DNA from: Kofleriaceae bacterium
Lineage (GTDB): Bacteria > Myxococcota_A > Polyangia > Haliangiales > Haliangiaceae
Direction of reading: 5' to 3'
Length of the DNA stretch: 64,000 nucleotides
NCBI GenBank assembly: GCA_018057825.1
Contig: JAGPCY010000027.1
Location: 62,001 to 126,000 of the forward strand
The notes beneath the pieces were generated by a model. It was not told the origin of the DNA. It ran no database searches and was given only the letters and a program-made list of their open reading frames with translations. Within the stretch, counting starts at the first letter, position 1. Each line of letters begins with the position of its first letter. Shown piece by piece: positions 49,582 through 61,149 of this stretch. Both the position numbers and the translations under genes were made by a program.

Positions 49582-51207
49582 TCAGAGCTGAAGGACGACG
49601 ACGTAGGCCAGCGCGCCGACCGCGGCGCCGACCAGGATGCTGCCGATCCAGAAGCCGGCCGACGCGCCGCCAGGCTCGTCGACGGCCTGGGCCGGGGCCG
49701 CCGCCGCGCCCGCGGGTCCGCCGTGGGCGAAGGACACGACGCCCTCGGTGGGCTGGAGCAACATGGTCTTCTGCGGACCGCCACTCGGCGGCGCCCCCGC
49801 GCCCGGGTAGGGCGCCGCGCCCGGCGGCGTGCCCATCGGCGGCCCCGCCATCGGCGGCGGCGGGCCAGGGGCCGGCCCACCTTGCGGCATCACCGGGGAC
49901 AGGCCCGCGATCATCGTCTTCTGGGCGTGACCGGCCTGGACGTAGCCCATCGGCCCGCCCGGCGCGGGTCCGCCGCCACCCGGCTGCGGCCCACCCGGCG
50001 GCATGCCGGCGATCATCGTCTTCTGCGCGGCGGCACCGGGCCCTCCCGGCGGCGCCCAGCCCGGCGCCCCCGGCGGCGGTCCCATCGGCGCGCCCGGCGG
50101 CGGCGCCCAGCCCGGCGCGCCCGGCGGCGGCCCCATCGGCGCGCCCTGGGGCGCCCAGCCCGGGGCGCCCGGCGGCGGTCCCATCGGCGCGCCCTGGGGC
50201 GCCCAGCCCGGGGCGCCCGGCGGCGCCATACCCGGCGGGGCCATGCCCGGCGGGGCCATGCCCGGTTGAGACATCCCTGGCGGCGCCATCCCGGCCATGC
50301 CCGGCCCTGGCGCGATCATCGTCTTCGGGGCCCCACCGCCGGCCACGCCGACCCCGACCCCGCCGGAGATCTCGGCGAAGACCTGCTGGCAGTGCTGCAT
50401 CATCTCGCCAGCTGACTGGTAGCGGCGCCCCGGCTCCTTGTCGAGGGCGCGCCGGACCACCGCCTGGACCGACGGCGGCACCGACGCGGGCAGCGGCGGC
50501 ACCTCGCTGCGCAGGTGCATCTGCAGGACCGTCATCGGGTTGTCGTCGTTGAACGGCACCCGACCACACAGCATCTCGTAGGCGAGGATGCCGAGGGCGT
50601 ACAGATCCGACCGGGCGTCGAGGGGTAGCCCGCGCCCCTGCTCGGGCGACATGTACTGCGGCGTCCCGAAGACCACGCCGGCCTGGGTCTTCATCTGCCC
50701 GCCTTCCTGGAGCAGCTTGGCGACCGAGAAGTCGAGCAGCTTCACGAAGTCCGGCGAGCCCGCCATGTTCAGGAGGAACACGTTGTCGGGCTTGATGTCG
50801 CGGTGGATGATGCCGATCGAGTGGGCCTCGGCGAGCGAGGCGCAGCACTGGATGAGGACCTTCATCACCCGGTTGGGCGCCATCGGCTGGCCGTTGATGG
50901 CGGTCCGCAGGACCTGACCCTCGAGGAACTCCATCGTCATGAAGAACCGGCCATCCTGGGTCTGGCCGAAGTCGAACATGCGGATGGTGTTGGGGTGCTG
51001 CAGGCGCGAACAGGCGCGGGCCTCGTTCGAGAAGCGCTGGACCCAGGTCGGGTCCGCCGCCATCTGCGGGTTCAGCACCTTGATGGCGATGACGCGATCG
51101 ATCGAGACCTGGCGGGCCTTGTAGACCACGCCCATGCCACCCTCGCCGATGCGCGCCAGGATCTCGTAGCGACCGTCGAAGGTCTTGCCGACTAGGGGAT
51201 CATTCAC
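49582..51207 (-). CDS. Ser/Thr protein kinase with repetitive tail and KTM motifs
   Basis: 541 aa. Kinase domain at about residues 14-270: IGEGGMGVVYKA, AIKVL with the ATP Lys, IIHRDIKPDN, and LLDFSVAKL where the usual DFG reads DFS, then VFGTPQYMSPEQ. Residues 280-500 are Gly/Pro/Met/Ala-rich, with repeated GAPMGPPPGAPGWAP units. Four short KTM motifs sit in it (PKTMIAP near 292, QKTMIAG near 394 and 427, QKTMLLQ near 476). A membrane helix closes the C-terminus. It is cotranscribed with the unknown 48784 gene and PP2C. DFS occurs in other myxobacterial kinases, so activity is not excluded. Confidence 0.93.
   Translation of the reverse strand: MNDPLVGKTFDGRYEILARIGEGGMGVVYKARQVSIDRVIAIKVLNPQMAADPTWVQRFSNEARACSRLQHPNTIRMFDFGQTQDGRFFMTMEFLEGQVLRTAINGQPMAPNRVMKVLIQCCASLAEAHSIGIIHRDIKPDNVFLLNMAGSPDFVKLLDFSVAKLLQEGGQMKTQAGVVFGTPQYMSPEQGRGLPLDARSDLYALGILAYEMLCGRVPFNDDNPMTVLQMHLRSEVPPLPASVPPSVQAVVRRALDKEPGRRYQSAGEMMQHCQQVFAEISGGVGVGVAGGGAPKTMIAPGPGMAGMAPPGMSQPGMAPPGMAPPGMAPPGAPGWAPQGAPMGPPPGAPGWAPQGAPMGPPPGAPGWAPPPGAPMGPPPGAPGWAPPGGPGAAAQKTMIAGMPPGGPQPGGGGPAPGGPMGYVQAGHAQKTMIAGLSPVMPQGGPAPGPPPPMAGPPMGTPPGAAPYPGAGAPPSGGPQKTMLLQPTEGVVSFAHGGPAGAAAAPAQAVDEPGGASAGFWIGSILVGAAVGALAYVVVLQL
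50040..50275 (-). repeat. Tandem repeats in the kinase tail
   Basis: Repeats of about 57-60 bp containing GCGCCCGGCGGCGGTCCCAT on the plus strand, followed by shorter 15-bp units with CCCGGCGGGGCCATG. They encode the GAPMGPPP and GMAPP repeats and are nearly identical at the DNA level, so recent expansion is likely. Confidence 0.85.
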
Positions 51208-51260
51208 GTCGGTTCATTACCCGGTTGGCGGTTGGTAGGCCGGTTGGTGTGGCAGCGCGG

Positions 51261-52340
51261 TTACGGGCGGCAGCTCGGCGGCGGGCCGGGCGGCGGAGGC
51301 GTGAGGCGCACCTGGGTGTTCGAGCCGATCGAACTCGCCGGCAGCTTGACCCGCGCCACCGAGGCGGTCTTGCCGACCGAGGTGAGCTTGAAGTCGGGCT
51401 TGGTCTTCTGGCCGCTGCCGTCGAGGAGGTTGCCGGTCCAGGTCTTGTCGATGCCGTCCGCGGTGCCGAGGTTGACCGTGATCGTCGAGTCGGGCGCCAC
51501 GTCCTTCACGTCGGTCACCAGGCCGTCGACGGTCGGACGGGTCATGCCCCAGCAGTTGGGGTTCTTCATGTCGATCTTGGCGACGTCGCACGGCGGGAAG
51601 AACTGCTTGCAGTCGGGCAGGCACGGATCGGGCCGGTCCTTGTTGCACAGCTTGCAAGCCGGGGCCTCGGGGCGCGGCGGGTTGGGGCAGACGTTCAAGC
51701 ACGCCGGCACGTTGATGTCCCAGGCCTGGGGACAGACGTTGGCGCAGTTGGGGTTGGCCGCGTCGAAGGTCTGCGGCGTGCAACCCTTGCCCGGGATGGG
51801 CACCGCCGGCAGCTTGGGCGGGTCGTTGACCTCGACGGCGAGCCAGTCGAAGGTCTCGACGTTGAACTCTTTCCAGTCGGCGGTGAGGGTGTACGCGCCG
51901 GCGTCGCCGCGCTCCGAGGCGTAGATCTGGATGAAGACCTTGCCGCGCTGGTTCTCGAGGGTGAGGGTCTTGGAGGTCTTGCGCGACTTCTTGCGCTTGT
52001 TGGGCTTCGCCGACGCGATCACCCGGTTGTACTCGTTGAAGACCTCGAACGACAGGTCGAGCCCAGGGCGCGGCGGCGTCCACTTGAGGCGCAAGGTCAG
52101 GGTGCCGACCTTGTCCTTCGGCAGCTCGAGGACCTTCCAGTCGACCCGGTCGCCGCCCGGGTAGGTGACGATGCCGCGCGCGCGGGCCTCGTTGTTCTCG
52201 ATCTTCATCTCCTTCGCGCCCTTGACCCGCGCATCCTCGCCGCTCTTGCTTTCCTGCGGTACGTTCTTCGCGCAACCCGCAAGGACGAGCGCGAGTGCCA
52301 AGGCCGGCGCGCACCGGCGGAGCATCCCAGGTAGACTCAT
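51261..52340 (-). CDS. Cys-rich lipoprotein
   Basis: 359 aa. Signal peptide ending LVLAGC near residue 23. Residues 60-165 look like a beta-sandwich with a KVLELPKDKVGTLTLRLKWTPP segment. Residues 185-270 carry eleven Cys in short CxxxC and CxxC pairs (PNCANVC, PACLNVC, ACKLC, PCLPDC), a possible disulfide-rich or metal-binding module. The C-terminus is a beta-rich part with Pro-rich tail. It is the first gene of the kinase cluster, 53 nt upstream of the kinase, so it may sense a surface signal. No family recognised. Confidence 0.82.
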   Translation of the reverse strand: MSLPGMLRRCAPALALALVLAGCAKNVPQESKSGEDARVKGAKEMKIENNEARARGIVTYPGGDRVDWKVLELPKDKVGTLTLRLKWTPPRPGLDLSFEVFNEYNRVIASAKPNKRKKSRKTSKTLTLENQRGKVFIQIYASERGDAGAYTLTADWKEFNVETFDWLAVEVNDPPKLPAVPIPGKGCTPQTFDAANPNCANVCPQAWDINVPACLNVCPNPPRPEAPACKLCNKDRPDPCLPDCKQFFPPCDVAKIDMKNPNCWGMTRPTVDGLVTDVKDVAPDSTITVNLGTADGIDKTWTGNLLDGSGQKTKPDFKLTSVGKTASVARVKLPASSIGSNTQVRLTPPPPGPPPSCRP

Positions 52341-52433
52341 GGGCCGATCCTGCGCTGTCAGGGCGGCAAAGTCGAGGGCTTGGCGAGGCGAAGGAGGATC
52401 GCGCCGGGCCTTGGGGGCCGGCGGGGCGCGTGC

Positions 52434-52439
52434 TACCAG
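52434..52439 (+). promoter_or_regulatory. Start-proximal -10-like box (cytochrome gene)
   Basis: TACCAG, exactly 6 nt before the GTG at 52446. One base off TANNNT but identically placed. No Shine-Dalgarno. Confidence 0.3.
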
Positions 52440-52445
52440 ACGGCG

Positions 52446-52752
52446 GTGCGGATCGCCGCTCTGCTCATCGTCTTCGCCCTGGTCGGCTGCGATCGCAAGG
52501 TCGCGGGCGGCTCGACCGATGGCAAGGAGGTCTTCGCGGCCGCCTGCGCGCGCTGCCACGGCGAGGCCGGCCGGCCGAGCGCGCAGATGGCGTCGCAGCT
52601 CGGGGTCGTCGACCTGACCAGCGCCGAGTTCCGCGCCCGCCGGTCGGCGGCCGCCGTCGAGCACCAGATCCGCCGCGGCTCGGCCAACGGCCGCATGCCG
52701 GCCTTCACGGGCGCCCTGGCGGAGCCGCAGATCGCCGCGGTCACCGCCTACG

Positions 52753-52772
<20 letters not shown>
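52446..52772 (+). CDS. Cytochrome c lipoprotein
   Basis: 108 aa from the GTG at 52446. The signal ends LVGC near residue 14, so the protein is probably lipid-anchored on the periplasmic side. A single CARCH heme site lies near residue 35 and the Met ligand is in GRMPAFTG near residue 82. Small monoheme type. It could shuttle electrons to the caa3 oxidase, though that is 9 kb away. Its last 20 bp overlap the end of the convergent queG gene. Confidence 0.9.
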
Positions 52773-55166
<2,394 letters not shown>

Positions 55167-55177
55167 GGGGGCGTCGG

Positions 55178-55606
55178 TTACCGCGGGCTGGCGCGGTTGG
55201 CAACGGCGATCGCCCGGGCCTTGGCCAGGACCGGGGCCAGGCCGTCGGTCAACGGCAGCTCGGCCAGCTCGTCGGCGGCGACGAACCGCGCGGCCCGGGC
55301 GTCGTCGCCCGCCCGGGGCGCGGTCGGCGCGCGCGCGTGGGCCAGGTAGTCGAGGATCACGTAGTGGTGCTCGGCGCCGATGCGCTCGACGACCTCGACC
55401 AGCGGGCCGACCTCGACCGCGACGCCGGTCTCCTCGGCGACCTCGCGGGCCACCGCCACCGCCAGAGACTCGCCGGGCTCGACCTTGCCGCCGGGCACGC
55501 TCCACAGGCCGACCCCGGGCGGGCGGCCGCGCTCGATCAAGAGCACGCGGCCGGCGGGATCGAACACGATCGCGGCGACCGCGACGGTCGGGCGCGGCGG
55601 GGTCAT
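55178..55606 (-). CDS. Nudix hydrolase (MutT-like)
   Basis: 142 aa, a single Nudix domain. The Nudix box reads GGKVEPGESLAVAVAREVAEETGVAV at about residues 39-64 and all catalytic Glu residues are present. It hydrolyses a nucleoside diphosphate linked to another group; 8-oxo-dGTP cleaning is plausible because the gene follows the base-excision gene nth. The ATG overlaps the nth stop by ATGA. Confidence 0.92.
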   Translation of the reverse strand: MTPPRPTVAVAAIVFDPAGRVLLIERGRPPGVGLWSVPGGKVEPGESLAVAVAREVAEETGVAVEVGPLVEVVERIGAEHHYVILDYLAHARAPTAPRAGDDARAARFVAADELAELPLTDGLAPVLAKARAIAVANRASPR

Positions 55607-56418
55607 CGGGCCCTCGACGGTGCGCGGGTCTTGGCGGTCTTGGCGGTCTTGGCGGTCTTGGCGGTCTTGGCGGTCTTGGCGGTCTTGGCGGTCTTGGCGG
55701 TCTTGGCGGTCTTGGTGGTCTTGGCGGTCCCGTCGCTCGTCCCCGCGCCGGGCACGCTCGCCGCCGGGCACACCGGGGCCAGCCCGCAGGCCTCGCAGCG
55801 CGGCGCCCGGGCGAAGCACACCCGACGGCCGTGCCAGATCAGGCGATCGGCGGCCAGCTTCCACTGCTCGCGGGGCAGGGCCGCCATCAGGTCGCGCTCG
55901 ATCTTCACCGGGTCGGTCTCGGTGGTCAGCCCGAGGCGGTTGGCCAGCCGGGTCACGTGGGTGTCGACCACCACCCCGACGGTCACGCCCAGGGCGGTCG
56001 ACAGGACGACGTTGGCGGTCTTGCGCGCGACCCCCGGCAACGCCACCAGGGCGTCGAGGTCGGCCGGCACCTGGCCGCGGTGGCGCTCGACCAGGGCGCG
56101 CGCCATGCCGATCAAGCTCCGGGCCTTGGCGCGGTAGAACCCCGACCGGAAGATCAGTGCCTCGAGCTCGGCCGGCTCGGCGACCGCCAGGGCCGCGGCG
56201 TCGGGGTAGCGGGCGAACAGCGCCGGGGTCAAGGTGTTGATCATCTTGTCGGTCGACTGCGCCGCCAGGATCGTCGCGCACAGGAGCTGGAAGGCGTCGG
56301 CGTGATCGAGCTCGCAGGTGGCATCGGGCCAGGCCTCGGCCAGGCCGGCGGTGATCGCGGCGATGCGGTCCGGCGTCGCCGCCGCGAAGGACGTGGTAGA
56401 CCGAGGGCGGTGATCCAT
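55603..56418 (-). CDS. nth: Endonuclease III with a Lys-rich repeat tail
   Basis: 271 aa, about 50 longer than usual. A DNA glycosylase/AP lyase for oxidised pyrimidines. LLCATILAAQSTDKMINTLTPALFARYP near 48, the HhH motif LVALPGVARKTANVVL near 124-139 with the catalytic Lys, VVDTHVTRLANRLGL with the catalytic Asp, and the FeS site C-x6-C-x2-C-x5-C near 205-221 are all intact. The tail from about residue 230 is TAK repeats (about eleven KTA units) ending RAPSRAR, strongly basic and encoded by a 9-bp tandem repeat. The start codon shares CATG with the divergent lipoprotein gene. Confidence 0.94.
   Translation of the reverse strand: MDHRPRSTTSFAAATPDRIAAITAGLAEAWPDATCELDHADAFQLLCATILAAQSTDKMINTLTPALFARYPDAAALAVAEPAELEALIFRSGFYRAKARSLIGMARALVERHRGQVPADLDALVALPGVARKTANVVLSTALGVTVGVVVDTHVTRLANRLGLTTETDPVKIERDLMAALPREQWKLAADRLIWHGRRVCFARAPRCEACGLAPVCPAASVPGAGTSDGTAKTTKTAKTAKTAKTAKTAKTAKTAKTAKTAKTRAPSRAR
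55628..55726 (-). repeat. Eleven-copy 9-bp tandem repeat in nth
   Basis: Eleven consecutive GTCTTGGCG units on the plus strand, one with a single change (55709). They encode the TAK tail of endonuclease III. In-frame length changes would alter only the number of basic triplets. Confidence 0.95.
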
Positions 56419-57340
56419 GACGTCTCGCCACCGTAACACCGGCCGCGCGCTCGCGCTGTTCGCGCTCCTCGCCACCGCCTGCGTCTCCAAGCAGGAGGCG
56501 CGGACCGCGCGCCAGTCGCAGTACGACGCCGACTTCGCCGTGGTCTACACCGCCGCGGTCGAGTCGGTCCGACAGCTCTACCCGACCTTCGACGACAACG
56601 CCGCCACCGGCATGATCAAGACCGCCTGGCATCAGGTGAAGTTCTCGGATCCCGGCGCCGACGATCCCAAGTCGAACCAGGTCGCGGACCGCGCCGCCGG
56701 GGCCGGGGTCAACTCGCCGACCGGGGCCGGCGCCCTCGGCGGTAACCCGTCGCTGGCGCGCCGGCTGTACTTCATCCGCTTCAACGTCGTCGTCGCCGGT
56801 GGCCGGCCGTGGCGGGTCCGGGTCACCGGGCTGGCCTCCGAGCTTCGCCCCGGCGATGCGCTGCCGACCGAGCTGCGCGGCGACGCCGTCCCGCACTGGC
56901 TGAGCGGCCGCACCGACGCGCTGGTGATCGCGATCCACCGCAAGCTCAAGGCCTACGCGCAGAAGGTGCCCGACGCGCCGCCCGAGGTCGTGGCCGCGCC
57001 CCTCGAGGTCGCGGTCGACGGCGACATCCCGGCCGGCGCCCGCGCGGTCGCGGTCGAGATCGCCCGCGCCCTCAACCGGCGCGACTACGCGGCCCTGCGC
57101 CGCCAGGTCGCCGACGACGTCGTGTGGAGCCGCGGAGCGGCGCCCGGCGCCGAGCTGGCGCTGGCGATGTGGCAGGCCGACCCGACGATCCTGGCCGCCC
57201 TCGACGCCGCGGTCCGCGCCGGCTGCGGCGGCGGCACCGACGCGGTGGTGTGCCCGGCGGCCGCGACCCCGGGGCAGCCGCGGGCTCGCCTGGGGCTGCG
57301 GGCCGGGGCCTGGAAGCTCATCGGGTTCGTCGAGGACTGA
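56417..57340 (+). CDS. Hypothetical lipoprotein
   Basis: 307 aa. Signal peptide ending LATAC near residue 22. No family recognised. Text such as FAVVYTAAVESVRQLYPTFDDNAATGMIKTAWHQVKFSDP near 40-80 and RRLYFIRFNVVVAGGRPWRVRVTGLASE near 116-143 resembles small outer-membrane-associated alpha/beta domains of unknown role. A C-terminal Ala/Arg-rich half ends in LGLRAGAWKLIGFVED. Its ATG overlaps, head to head, that of nth within one CATG. Confidence 0.8.
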   Translation: MTSRHRNTGRALALFALLATACVSKQEARTARQSQYDADFAVVYTAAVESVRQLYPTFDDNAATGMIKTAWHQVKFSDPGADDPKSNQVADRAAGAGVNSPTGAGALGGNPSLARRLYFIRFNVVVAGGRPWRVRVTGLASELRPGDALPTELRGDAVPHWLSGRTDALVIAIHRKLKAYAQKVPDAPPEVVAAPLEVAVDGDIPAGARAVAVEIARALNRRDYAALRRQVADDVVWSRGAAPGAELALAMWQADPTILAALDAAVRAGCGGGTDAVVCPAAATPGQPRARLGLRAGAWKLIGFVED

Positions 57341-57358
57341 GCGGCGTCGCCGCCCGGG

Positions 57359-57952
57359 TCACTCGCGCGGCGGTCCGCCGGCGGCCTCGACCACCGCCTC
57401 GAGGATGCGCGCGGTGGCGCCCCAGATCCGGTGGCCGGCGAACGGGTACGCGCGCATCGTCCAGGCCCGGCCTCGCCAGTGCCGGGTGCCCATGACCTCG
57501 ACGTCGGTTCGATCGAAGAACCGCGCGAAGGGCACCCAGAACCAGCTCGCGACCTCGCGCGGGTTGGGCGTGACCGCGATCGCGGCCGACAGCTCGGCCA
57601 CGACCGGCGTGATCGCGTAGCCGGTCGGGGTCGGGACGTCGTCGAGCAGGCCGATCAGGTGAGGCGCAGCCCGCGGCACGCCGAGCTCCTCCTCGGCCTC
57701 GCGGCGCGCGGTCGCGATCAGGTCGACGTCGTCGGGATCGGCGCCGCCGCCGGGCAGGGCGATCTGCCCGGAGTGGGTCGGCGCGGTGGCGCCCCGTTCG
57801 ATCATCGGCACCCAGGTCTGGCCGTCGCGCTCGACCAGGAGCACGGCGACCGCCGCCGGCCGCAGCTCGGGCCCGGCCAGGCGCAGCCCGCCGAGCGTCG
57901 GCAGGGTCGCGGCCAGGCGATCGATCAACGCGCGGTGCGACGGCGGGCTCAT
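57359..57952 (-). CDS. CoA pyrophosphatase-like Nudix hydrolase
   Basis: 197 aa. The Nudix box with the NudL variant reads SGQIALPGGGADPDDVDLIATARREAEEELGV at about residues 61-92, including the upstream SGQ-x-ALPGG segment typical of the CoA-hydrolysing subgroup. It cleaves the diphosphate of CoA or its oxidised/acyl forms. Last gene of the erpA-glcD-nudL run, 37 nt after glcD; convergent with the lipoprotein gene. Confidence 0.9.
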   Translation of the reverse strand: MSPPSHRALIDRLAATLPTLGGLRLAGPELRPAAVAVLLVERDGQTWVPMIERGATAPTHSGQIALPGGGADPDDVDLIATARREAEEELGVPRAAPHLIGLLDDVPTPTGYAITPVVAELSAAIAVTPNPREVASWFWVPFARFFDRTDVEVMGTRHWRGRAWTMRAYPFAGHRIWGATARILEAVVEAAGGPPRE

Positions 57953-57989
57953 GGCTGGGCCCGGTCGAGCTGGTGAGCGCGCGCGGTGG

Positions 57990-59411
<1,422 letters not shown>

Positions 59412-59439
59412 GGTCGGTCAGCCGGAAAGCGCGCCACGG

Positions 59440-59859
59440 TCACACCGAGAACGACGAGCCGCAGCCGCAGGTCGACTTGACGTTGGGGTTGTTGAACTTG
59501 AACCCCGCGCCCGACAGCCCCTCGACGTAGTCGATCTCGGTGCCGACCAGGTACATGAGGCTCATCTCGTCGACGACGACCTTGACCCCGGTGATCTCGA
59601 ACTGCTGATCGACCTCGGTCGGGTTGTCGAAGTACAGGTCGTAGGAGAAGCCGGCGCAGCCGCCGCCGACGACCCGCAGTCGCAGGCCCATCTCGGCCTC
59701 GATCTGCTCGGCGTCGCGGATCTCGTTGACCTTCGACGCCGCCATCGGCGTCAGCGAAACCAGGGTGTCCAGACCGACCGGCGCGTCGGCCGCCGGGGTC
59801 GTCGAGGTGTTGGGCGGAGGCGTCTGGGTAGTGTTGTTTTCGCGAAACAGCGTGGCCAT
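59440..59859 (-). CDS. A-type iron-sulfur carrier (ErpA/IscA) with N-terminal extension
   Basis: 139 aa, about 30 longer than typical ErpA. The A-type domain (about residues 33-139) has [12 protein letters not shown], the first Cys in [15 protein letters not shown], and the CGCGSSF pair at the C-terminus, giving the three conserved Cys that bind the cluster. Residues 5-32 are a Thr/Pro/Ala-rich extension ([20 protein letters not shown]) with no known role. GGAGG precedes the ATG. First gene of a run with glcD and nudL; it may insert clusters into proteins such as QueG or ActB. Confidence 0.93.
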   Translation of the reverse strand: MATLFRENNTTQTPPPNTSTTPAADAPVGLDTLVSLTPMAASKVNEIRDAEQIEAEMGLRLRVVGGGCAGFSYDLYFDNPTEVDQQFEITGVKVVVDEMSLMYLVGTEIDYVEGLSGAGFKFNNPNVKSTCGCGSSFSV

Positions 59860-59939
59860 CGGAACCTCCCGCGGGCGGACCGCGTGTTCCACCAGATGTA
59901 CCCAGGGTGGCGGGTGTTGGCAACCGCCACGCGCGCCGC

Positions 59940-59945
59940 TACCGT
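59940..59945 (+). promoter_or_regulatory. TANNNT box before the rhodanese-ThiF gene
   Basis: TACCGT, 6 nt before the GTG at 59952. The GGAGG between is too close to the start for normal Shine-Dalgarno spacing. Same hexamer and spacing as 45821. Confidence 0.45.
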
Positions 59946-59951
59946 GCGGAG

Positions 59952-61109
59952 GTGTCATCGTACGCCGAGTTGATCGCGCGGGCCCGGGCCGAGATCGTCG
60001 AGGTCGACCCGGCCGCGGTCGATCCGGCGGTCGGGCTGATCGTCGACGTCCGCGAGGCCGATGAGCTCGACGCCGGGGTGGTCCCGGGCGCGGTCGCGGT
60101 GCCGCGCGGCCTCCTCGAGGGGCGGATCGAGGCGCTGGCGCCCGATCGCGATCAGCCGATCCTGGTCTACTGCGCCGGTGGCGTGCGCTCGGTCCTGGCC
60201 GCCCGCAGCCTGGCCGAGCTCGGCTACCGCGCGGTGCGGTCGCTGGCCGGGGGCTTCGCGGCCTGGCGCGCCGCCGGCCGACCGATCGCGGCCGCCGACG
60301 GCGAGGGCGGGCTGAGCGCGGCCCAGCGCGCCCGCTATGCCCGCCACCTGATCCTGCCCGAGGTCGGCGCCGCCGGGCAGGCGCGCCTCCTGGGCGCGCG
60401 GATCGCGCTCGTCGGCGCCGGCGGGCTCGGCTCGCCGGCGGCCTTGTACCTCGCGGCCGCTGGCGTGGGCACGCTGGTCATCATCGATGACGATCGGGTC
60501 GACGCCTCGAACCTCCAGCGCCAGGTCCTGCACGCCACCGACCGCATCGGCGTGGCCAAGGTCGACAGCGCGGCTCGGGCCTTGGGCGCCCTCAACCCCG
60601 ACGTCACCGTGATCGGCCATCGCGCCCGGCTGACCAGCGACAACGCCCTCGAGCTCCTCGGCGGCTGCCAGGTGATCGTCGACGGCTCGGACAACTTCGC
60701 GACCCGCTACCTGGTGAACGACGCCGCGCTGCGCCTGGGCGTGCCGGTGGTCCACGCGTCGATCTGGCGCTTCGAGGGCCAGCTCACGGTGTTCCCGGCC
60801 CGGGGCGGGCCCTGCTACCGCTGCCTGTATCCCGCGCCGCCGCCGCCGGGGGCGTCGCCGAGCTGCGCCGAGGCCGGGGTCCTCGGCGTCCTGCCCGGGG
60901 TGATGGGCGTCCTCCAGGCCACCGAGGCGATCAAGCTCGTGCTCGAGCTACCGACGGTGGCCGGGCGGCTGCTCCTGTACGACGCCCTGGCCGCGCGCCT
61001 TCGCGAGCTGACGCTCCGCGCCGATCCGAGCTGCCCGACCTGCGGGCCCACCGTCGACCGCGCCGCGATCCCGCTCGTCGACTACGCCGCGTTCTGCGCC
61101 GGGGCGTGA
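59952..61109 (+). CDS. Rhodanese-ThiF/MoeB fusion (sulfur-carrier adenylyltransferase)
   Basis: 385 aa. Residues 1-100 are a rhodanese domain: [20 protein letters not shown] and the active loop [12 protein letters not shown] with the sulfur-binding Cys near residue 74. Residues 125-370 are a ThiF/MoeB adenylyltransferase with [12 protein letters not shown], the ATP loop [12 protein letters not shown] near 152-163, [16 protein letters not shown], and zinc Cys pairs CYRC and CPTC. The enzyme adenylates a Gly-Gly carrier and can itself supply sulfur. It is the best candidate activator for ThiS encoded at 15592. In eukaryotic UBA4/MOCS3 the rhodanese is at the C-terminus; here it is N-terminal. 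Confidence 0.93.
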   Translation: MSSYAELIARARAEIVEVDPAAVDPAVGLIVDVREADELDAGVVPGAVAVPRGLLEGRIEALAPDRDQPILVYCAGGVRSVLAARSLAELGYRAVRSLAGGFAAWRAAGRPIAAADGEGGLSAAQRARYARHLILPEVGAAGQARLLGARIALVGAGGLGSPAALYLAAAGVGTLVIIDDDRVDASNLQRQVLHATDRIGVAKVDSAARALGALNPDVTVIGHRARLTSDNALELLGGCQVIVDGSDNFATRYLVNDAALRLGVPVVHASIWRFEGQLTVFPARGGPCYRCLYPAPPPPGASPSCAEAGVLGVLPGVMGVLQATEAIKLVLELPTVAGRLLLYDALAARLRELTLRADPSCPTCGPTVDRAAIPLVDYAAFCAGA

Positions 61110-61149
61110 TCGGCGCCCACGCGCCGACACGTCCACCTTCGGCGCCGGG

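Noticed and set aside
55178-56240. CRISPR-like array in the 9-bp repeats at 55628-55726
   Set aside because: Units are contiguous 9-mers without spacers and lie in frame inside nth.
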